Shown piece by piece: positions 7,114 to 12,159 of a stretch of DNA of 12,159 bases. The position numbers and the translations under genes were made by a program. Location of the stretch: NCBI GenBank assembly GCA_002331335.1, contig DCZO01000009.1:44888-57046 (forward strand), given 5' to 3'. Numbering within the stretch: position 1 is the stretch's first letter; every line of letters starts with the position of its first letter. The notes beneath the pieces are model-generated. The model saw only the letters and a program-made list of their open reading frames with translations, had not been told where the DNA came from and did no database searches. Source of the DNA: Nitrospira sp. UBA2082. Its GTDB lineage: Bacteria; Nitrospirota; Nitrospiria; Nitrospirales; Nitrospiraceae.

Positions 7114-8424
7114 TTACGTTGGCAGGGCCTGTCCGTAATAGGTATCGACCAGCACTCCGATCTCTTTCAGCATCGGCGTTGGAAGCGTGCCCCCAGCGCA
7201 GACGATGACGGCGTCGTTTTTCAGCACGATATCCTTGCCGTCATGCACGATCGTCGCCGTGTCGGTGCCGATTTCCTTCACATTGGCGTTCACATACACC
7301 GTGATTTTTTGTTTTTCGACCCCTTGTTTGAGCAGCTGGCGGTTCTTGTCTTTAGGGCGGGTGAAAATTTCGTCTCCGCGGCAGGACACCGTCACTGTCG
7401 TGCCTCGCTCCGCCGCGATCGACAGCGCCGCTTCCGCCGCGCTGTCTCCGCCCCCGACCACCAAGACATGTTGCCCGCGATACTGCTCGGCGTCGATCAG
7501 GCGATAGACGACCTTCGGCTGCTCTTCTCCCGGCACGCCGAGTTTCCGCGGCGTACCGCGCCGCCCGATGGCCAGCAGCACATTGGCCGCCTTGTACTCC
7601 GTTTTGGGAGTCTTTACGATGAAGCCGCCGCTTATTCTTTGCAGAGAATCCATCCGCTCCGAAAAATGGATCTTGAGACCGGTCTTCTTGATCGTCTTGT
7701 TCCAGAACTCGAGCAGTTCCTCTTTGCTGATCTCATGTCGGTTGAACTTACCCACGATCGGCAGCTGCATGGGTGCCGTCATCGCCAGCTTGCGCCGTGG
7801 GTAATGATAGACGGAGCCGCCCATGCCGTCTTCCTGTTCCAGCGTCACAAACCGAAGTCCCGCCTCCTTGGCCGCCAGCGACGCGGAAAATCCCGCCGGA
7901 CCGGCGCCCACGATGACGACGTCCAGTTGCCCGTCCTTCCCTTTCTTCTTGGCGATGGTTTGGATGGCTCGCTGCCCTTGATCGACGCCTTTCCTGATGA
8001 GCCCCATGCCGCCCAACTCCCCGGCGATGAAGATTCCGGGGACGTTTGTTTCAAACGTCGGCTTCACTTGCGGAATGTCGATGCCGCGTTTCTCGGTCCC
8101 GAAGACCAACGACACGGCCTCAAACGGACAAGCCGACGCGCAAGCCCCGTGTCCGATACAGTGATCCGGCGCCACCAGCATGGCTTTGCCCTTCACAATC
8201 CCGAGCGAGCGTTCAGGACAGGCTCTCACGCAAGCCCCCGACCCAAGACATTTGTTGGGATCGATGACGGGATGCAGGGTAAGCGGCTCCGGAATGTTCG
8301 ACTTCTGGGTTTCTTCCAGCTTGATGCGGGCATGGGACTCTCTCTCTCGGTGCCGGCGCAGGTAGAACAGCAGCACGACGAGCAACGGAGCAAGATAGTA
8401 CCAGCCTTGCCATGACATCGACAT
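7114..8424 (-). CDS. Membrane-anchored ferredoxin-FAD-NAD(P) oxidoreductase (thioredoxin-reductase-like fold)
   Basis: This 436-residue protein starts with one transmembrane helix (residues about 8-22, WYYLAPLLVVLLFYL). It continues with a two-cluster ferredoxin domain (residues 55-108), a linker with FETNVPGIFIAGELGGMG, then an FAD-binding GAGPAG (173-178), an NAD(P)-binding VVGGGDSAAEAA (322-333) and the second flavin motif LAIGRRG. It lacks the CxxC redox pair of thioredoxin reductase and so resembles the YpdA-like branch. Both iron-sulfur motifs lack the usual second cysteine: C59-x2-S62-x2-C65-x3-C69 and C89-x2-H92-x2-C95-x3-C99. The likely job is passing electrons between NAD(P)H and iron-sulfur/cytochrome carriers at the inner membrane; the direction and partner are unknown. 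GAGGAG lies eight bases before the ATG and overlaps the TAG stop of the CcmI-like gene, suggesting translational coupling. An orphan copy of its 3' end lies at 4622-4690. Confidence 0.88.
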   Translation of the reverse strand: MSMSWQGWYYLAPLLVVLLFYLRRHRERESHARIKLEETQKSNIPEPLTLHPVIDPNKCLGSGACVRACPERSLGIVKGKAMLVAPDHCIGHGACASACPFEAVSLVFGTEKRGIDIPQVKPTFETNVPGIFIAGELGGMGLIRKGVDQGQRAIQTIAKKKGKDGQLDVVIVGAGPAGFSASLAAKEAGLRFVTLEQEDGMGGSVYHYPRRKLAMTAPMQLPIVGKFNRHEISKEELLEFWNKTIKKTGLKIHFSERMDSLQRISGGFIVKTPKTEYKAANVLLAIGRRGTPRKLGVPGEEQPKVVYRLIDAEQYRGQHVLVVGGGDSAAEAALSIAAERGTTVTVSCRGDEIFTRPKDKNRQLLKQGVEKQKITVYVNANVKEIGTDTATIVHDGKDIVLKNDAVIVCAGGTLPTPMLKEIGVLVDTYYGQALPT

Positions 8425-8437
8425 AACACGCGCTCCT

Positions 8438-9415
8438 CTACGGCAGTTCCCGGTTGATGACCACCGTGACCTTCTCTGCGCCGATCCTCACGACTCGACT
8501 CATTCCCTCCAGGTCGCCGCTCTTCGGCATCGCCTCGCCGGACTTGGAGAGGCGGGCGACAATCGCCACATCACCGACCTCCGAGAGTTTTCTGACCGGC
8601 ATCGGGCTGTTCGAATCGTCCAATCGGAACGTGAACGGCAAATCCCGCTTCGCCGCGCGCACGATCGCCACCGGCATCGGCGGGCCGCTCACACTACGCG
8701 CGAAGATGAACAGGATGTCCGCGGGGTTTCCTTTACCGGAAAGCTCCGGCGCCATGGTCACGGTTCCGGTGATCGCCGCGGCTCGCCCGCCGCCCTTGTT
8801 CTGCGGAGGGACCGTCGGGGCCTTGACCTCCGTTGATGGCCCACCGGCTAATCCGTTGGCTTCAGCAATGTTGGCGAGCAGCTCTCGCCGAAGCGCCTCC
8901 GCTCCTTCTACCGGCAGATTGGCGCCGGCCCGCTCCCAATACTTTACCGCCTGTCCAAACTCTTTTCGATCGAACGCCATGGTCCCCGCCAGCATCAGCG
9001 CCTTGACCCGGTTCGGATCGATCTTGAGCGCCCGCTGAATCAGCTGCTGCGGCCTTCCTTCCAACTTGCGGCCTTGCAGCATTCCAAGTGTATCGGCAAA
9101 ATCGGCGAGCAACTGAGGGTCGTCGGGAATCAGCTTCATCGCCCGCTCATAGATCGGCACGGCCTCGGTATGCCGTCCCGCCTCCGCATAGGACCGCGCC
9201 AGAAGCGCCCATCCCACGCCGTCGCCCGGTGCCTGCTCCAGCTTCTTGAGCCGTTCCGACAGAGCCGCGTCGACTGCAGGACGCGCGTCATACCCGGTCG
9301 AGCCTGGCCGGACATCACCGGCCCCCGGCAGATCACCCGATTTCCAATACCACCATCCCCCGATCGCAATGATGACGATCGAAGTCGCCGCAATCACGGC
9401 TGTCCGGCTATTCAT
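8438..9415 (-). CDS. CcmI/CycH-like cytochrome c biogenesis TPR protein
   Basis: A 325-residue protein with one N-terminal membrane helix (residues about 5-24) and a TPR domain (about 60-190) containing GWALLARSYAEAGRHTEAVPIYERAMKLIPDDPQLLADFADTL in overlapping short blocks. A beta-rich C-terminal domain (about 210-325) matches the C-terminal part of CcmI: VTMAPELSGK, DILFIFARS, GPPMPVAIVR, FRLDDSNSPMP, VAIVARLSKSGEAMPKSGDL. In the Ccm system CcmI holds the C-terminus of apocytochrome c for heme ligation in the periplasm. Unlike the classical protein it has one rather than two N-terminal helices. No other ccm gene is in the window. Sitting between a cytochrome/outer-membrane pair and an oxidoreductase, it may be a chaperone dedicated to the neighbouring multiheme cytochromes. 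GGGGAGGGGG lies just upstream of the ATG; the next gene starts 13 bases after its stop. Confidence 0.85.
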   Translation of the reverse strand: MNSRTAVIAATSIVIIAIGGWWYWKSGDLPGAGDVRPGSTGYDARPAVDAALSERLKKLEQAPGDGVGWALLARSYAEAGRHTEAVPIYERAMKLIPDDPQLLADFADTLGMLQGRKLEGRPQQLIQRALKIDPNRVKALMLAGTMAFDRKEFGQAVKYWERAGANLPVEGAEALRRELLANIAEANGLAGGPSTEVKAPTVPPQNKGGGRAAAITGTVTMAPELSGKGNPADILFIFARSVSGPPMPVAIVRAAKRDLPFTFRLDDSNSPMPVRKLSEVGDVAIVARLSKSGEAMPKSGDLEGMSRVVRIGAEKVTVVINRELP

Positions 9416-9449
9416 CAGCCGCCCCCTCCCCTGACCGTCGACTTGCAGG

Positions 9450-11750
9450 CTACGAAAAATCCCACCGCAGGCCGAAGAAAAAGAATTCCCGCAGGGTCGA
9501 ATCTTTTTGCGTCTGGCTGCTCGTGGTCGTCTTCTCGATGCCGCCCGAGCCTTCGATGGTCCACCCGTTCGAAAAGCGGTAGTCCACCCGGAGCGTCGGC
9601 GTCACCCGAAAGAGTTCCACAGCCTGGCTGTCGGTCTGGTGATAGAAATTGATGAATACATTGGTTTGCAGCTGGGAACCGAACCGTGTGAGCGTATTGA
9701 GCGACACCGATTGGCCTTTATAGGCATTGTTGTCGATATAACTCGCATTGAACACCACCGTGTTGCTCTCAAACGGCACATTCGTGCCGATCGCTTGCCC
9801 GGTGTAGGTCCAGATGTTGCCCGTTCCCGGCAGTGCCTGCAATGAACAGAGAGAATCCGTCTGCGCGTTCGGGTTGATGAACAGGGTGTTCGTCCCTGGC
9901 AGAATGATCAAGCAATTCGACGCCGACGTCCCGGAAATCCGATTGAGGCGCACATCCCCGCCGAGCTGCCAATTTTTGCTGACCGAGTGCAGTACCCCGG
10001 CCAGAAACAGATTGCTTGTCGCCGTCACGGTCTTCGCCTGATCTCGCAACAGAGATTCGTTGGCCGAATTGATCAGATCGAGCCTCGCGTTGGGCGTGCC
10101 GAAGAGGGCGTTGGTCGTCTGCAAGTACGGGGTTCGCCGATGGTCGACCAGCAAGGTATAGGTGGTATCCGACGTGACCCACGTGCCGTTCGCCATGGCG
10201 ACGTTCAGGACATTGTAGGACACGTCGTAATCGACCAGGCTGAACACATTGATGCCGTTGGACGAGTAGCGGGCTTCCGTCCCGATCGCGCGCCGGTCGA
10301 CGATTCCGTTGACCATCTGATTGAGGAAATACACGTTCCCGCTCCAGGCCTGCCCGATGGGACCGATGTCGAAATTGATCCCGTAGAAATACCGTTTCAG
10401 GTCGGCTCGAAAGTTCCGCGGATCGTCCGGCACATAGGCCGTCTGCAAACTGAACTGTCGCGGCTGGCCGCCCACCACGTTGATGTTCAACAACTGCGGC
10501 ACAACCGTGTACCGGAACCAGGCGCCGTCAAAACGAAAATCGAGGATACCGCCGGTATTGCCCGGTTGGCGCCCGACGCGGAGAAAGTACGTGTCCTTCT
10601 TCGAATGTTCCAAGTACATGGCCCGCAGACGGCTGATGTTTCGCCGGATCTCCTCATCCGTCAACATATCGTAGCTATGGGTTCCTCGGACCACGGCCTT
10701 GGTATCGTACTCGTCCTTCCGGTAACGGCCCGTCATGTCGAACGCCGATTGGAGCAACGATTGATCATGGCTCTGAAGCTTCGTCGTCGTATTGGCAACC
10801 TTGTCCGTGATCGTCGTCTGGGAATAGCCGCCATAGTAGTACTCGTACACGCTTCCATAGAGTTGCATCTCGTCGATTTTTTTCGGCTGGGCCGCTGCCC
10901 GTTCCTGTGCGGAAGGGGCCTTCATTTCCTGCAGCGCCGCCAATCGCTGCTTCACTCTCGACGCCCCCTCGGCGTTTGGATAGCTCCGTAGATAGTGCTC
11001 ATATTCAGCCTTAGCTTTGGCGATTTCTCCACTGCGCTCACGGGCAACGCCGACCATTTCCTGCGCCTGTTGGGATTGCTTGTTCGGCGGGAGGTTCAGC
11101 AGGGCGTTGTAAATTTCTATGGCCTTCTCATAGTCTTCCGCATCCAAGGCGGTGGCCCCCAGCTTCTGCAGAGCGGCCGCGTATGTCTCCACGTCGGTCC
11201 CTGGACGAAACGGAGGAATCTCGATGGCCATTTTCGGTCCTTTGGGAACGGCAGGCTTCGGAACCGGCAGCTTCACCTCAGGCGCGGGAGGAGGAGGCAC
11301 AACCGGCTTCTCCACCTTGACCGTGACCACAATTCGGCTCGCGCTCCGGATATCGCGCTGGGTGACTCGAAACTGGACCGGCTTGGCGAATTGGATGGAC
11401 AGCCCGTTGGTTGTCTGGTCCGGAAAGATCACGTTGAACTTCGGCACCAGGTCGCTGGGCGGAGACGCCGCTAATTCCCGTGAGAACCGGCTCGAACGAT
11501 CGATGTCTGGAAAATCCAAGAAGATCCGAATGAGGTCGCCTTTCTCGGAAGGGGTGTGCCGAAGGTAGAGCGCACGGGTATTGAAGACAATGTGGATCTC
11601 CGCCTCTGAAGCATTTTCAACGATCTCGATTCGGTCAAGAACCTGCGCCGAGACCGAATCGGGCTCCGCCAGACCGATCAACGAGATCCCTCCCGCCAGA
11701 AGAATGCTCCCCACCGCAATCCGCAACTTGCTTACATAATTGACACCCAA
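9450..11750 (-). CDS. Outer-membrane beta-barrel protein with AMIN-like and TPR domains
   Basis: The 766-residue product has a signal peptide (helix about 11-28, cleavage near SVSAQ), then an AMIN-like beta domain (about 36-148) of the kind that binds cell-wall components in secretins and amidases. A proline-rich linker follows (about 149-173, VVPPPPAPEVKLPVPKP), then TPR-like helices (about 184-275, ALDAEDYEKAIEIYNALLNL). From about residue 297 to the end it is rich in alternating aromatic/polar beta strands and closes with FFFFGLRWDFS, a near-canonical barrel-closing strand. Two cysteines about 22 residues apart in a predicted loop (SNC...LCS, near residue 630) could form a disulfide. The start is a TTG with GGAG six bases upstream; no better ATG precedes the signal peptide. 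Its place between a multiheme cytochrome and a CcmI-like gene suggests a porin that hosts or feeds the cytochrome, which is inference. A general outer-membrane porin is the alternative. Confidence 0.85.
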   Translation of the reverse strand: MGVNYVSKLRIAVGSILLAGGISLIGLAEPDSVSAQVLDRIEIVENASEAEIHIVFNTRALYLRHTPSEKGDLIRIFLDFPDIDRSSRFSRELAASPPSDLVPKFNVIFPDQTTNGLSIQFAKPVQFRVTQRDIRSASRIVVTVKVEKPVVPPPPAPEVKLPVPKPAVPKGPKMAIEIPPFRPGTDVETYAAALQKLGATALDAEDYEKAIEIYNALLNLPPNKQSQQAQEMVGVARERSGEIAKAKAEYEHYLRSYPNAEGASRVKQRLAALQEMKAPSAQERAAAQPKKIDEMQLYGSVYEYYYGGYSQTTITDKVANTTTKLQSHDQSLLQSAFDMTGRYRKDEYDTKAVVRGTHSYDMLTDEEIRRNISRLRAMYLEHSKKDTYFLRVGRQPGNTGGILDFRFDGAWFRYTVVPQLLNINVVGGQPRQFSLQTAYVPDDPRNFRADLKRYFYGINFDIGPIGQAWSGNVYFLNQMVNGIVDRRAIGTEARYSSNGINVFSLVDYDVSYNVLNVAMANGTWVTSDTTYTLLVDHRRTPYLQTTNALFGTPNARLDLINSANESLLRDQAKTVTATSNLFLAGVLHSVSKNWQLGGDVRLNRISGTSASNCLIILPGTNTLFINPNAQTDSLCSLQALPGTGNIWTYTGQAIGTNVPFESNTVVFNASYIDNNAYKGQSVSLNTLTRFGSQLQTNVFINFYHQTDSQAVELFRVTPTLRVDYRFSNGWTIEGSGGIEKTTTSSQTQKDSTLREFFFFGLRWDFS

Positions 11751-11784
11751 TGCACGCTCCTATCCACGAGGAATTCATGGTGGC

Positions 11785-11816
11785 GAAGGTCCTCGCCATG
11801 AACAGCGAGGACCTTT
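11785..11816 (-). promoter_or_regulatory. Strong intercistronic stem-loop between cytochrome and outer-membrane protein genes
   Basis: AAGGTCCTCG at 11786-11795 is perfectly complementary to CGAGGACCTT at 11806-11815, with an extra C-G pair inside and a G-T pair outside, giving 11-12 bp around a loop of about 8 bases. It lies seven bases after the stop of the cytochrome gene and about 35 bases before the start of the next. On the minus strand no T-tract follows, so it is not a classical terminator. It may be a processing or 3'-end protecting hairpin, or an attenuator that sets cytochrome against porin levels. Confidence 0.65.
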
Positions 11817-11822
11817 GTTGGT

Positions 11823-12159
11823 CTAGAAACTTCCGGTAGGCTGATGCTCGCCGGTGCGACTCTTTGTAATACGGGTCATCGTCGCATCGGCGTACATGTG
11901 GCAGCTCCCTGAGCAGTTTTTCAGTTCCGCAACCGTGTAATAAATTGTTGGAGAGTCCACTTTCTTGTGGGGGCCCTGCTTGTAGTCATTGGCATGACAA
12001 CCGGCACAATCCGGCTTGTAGGCGGCATTCGGCCAGGCAATGACTTCGTTGTTGTTCTTATGACAGTCGAGACACAACACACTGGACCGGTGCGCCTTGT
12101 ACGCGGCGTTCTTGTGAGTATACGTCGTTACCGGAGTCCAGGCCGTGGTCCGATGACAG
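11823..12159 (-). CDS. Multiheme c-type cytochrome, C-terminal part (N-terminus beyond window)
   Basis: The frame is open from the window edge to a TAG stop at 11823-11825 and gives about 111 residues. It holds CLDCH and CAGCH heme motifs and an atypical CSGSCH (three residues between the cysteines, 11898-11915). A CH at the extreme edge is probably the end of a further motif. Histidines between the motifs (THK, AHR, GPHKK) could serve as distal ligands. The end of the protein, YTVAELKNCSGSCHMY followed by SRTGEHQPTGSF, is not membrane-spanning. A GTG at 12080 is only an internal valine codon of this larger gene. It is the first visible gene of the minus-strand cluster, 72 bp before the outer-membrane protein gene. 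The total heme number and any lipoprotein signal lie outside the window. Confidence 0.82.
   Translation of the reverse strand, partial: CHRTTAWTPVTTYTHKNAAYKAHRSSVLCLDCHKNNNEVIAWPNAAYKPDCAGCHANDYKQGPHKKVDSPTIYYTVAELKNCSGSCHMYADATMTRITKSRTGEHQPTGSF

Noticed and set aside
7243..8415. A 390-codon open frame on the plus strand.
   Set aside because: It runs exactly antisense to the oxidoreductase gene, whose FAD, NAD(P) and ferredoxin motifs are clear. The plus-strand product is His/Arg/Leu-rich with no recognisable domain.
9987..10991. A 334-codon open frame on the plus strand.
   Set aside because: It is antisense to the beta-barrel gene and has no family features or ribosome site; it is a by-product of high GC.

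Overview
The window comes from a GC-rich, Gram-negative bacterium: it has lipoprotein signal peptides, an outer-membrane beta-barrel and periplasmic multiheme c-type cytochromes. The density of c-type cytochromes, a CcmI-like maturation factor, a ferredoxin/FAD oxidoreductase and a DUF6502/DUF5666 pair suggests a respiratory chemolithotroph or metal-active lineage. Nitrospirota is my best guess, from general resemblance only. No rRNA, tRNA, IS element or CRISPR array is visible.

Left part (1-1637, minus strand): the N-terminal 197 residues of a membrane-anchored PAS sensor that runs off the left edge, preceded on the same strand by an EamA/DMT-type permease. Next (1766-4591, plus strand): a small unrecognised lipoprotein, then a closely spaced pair consisting of a DUF6502 protein with a probable helix-turn-helix and a DUF5666 repeat lipoprotein.

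Middle (4592-6182): a gene for a periplasmic cytochrome with 18 CXXCH motifs, built from tandem tri-heme modules of about 68 residues. It is interrupted by a single-base frameshift near 5043. Just upstream, on the opposite strand, lies an orphan 3' end of a ferredoxin/FAD oxidoreductase gene. It is a diverged copy of the 3' end of the intact gene at 7114-8424.

Right part (12159 down to 6402, minus strand): an apparent operon, in transcription order: the C-terminal end of a multiheme cytochrome (cut by the window edge), a strong intercistronic stem-loop, a 766-residue outer-membrane protein (AMIN-like domain, TPRs, beta-barrel), a CcmI/CycH-like TPR protein, a membrane-anchored ferredoxin/FAD/NAD(P) oxidoreductase, and a Sel1-repeat lipoprotein. 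The first four are separated by 13-72 bp. Together they look like a heme-based electron-transfer system that may connect the cytoplasmic membrane, periplasm and outer membrane. No single gene proves that role. The 18-heme cytochrome, encoded convergently, would be a natural periplasmic partner if its frameshift is not real or is bypassed.
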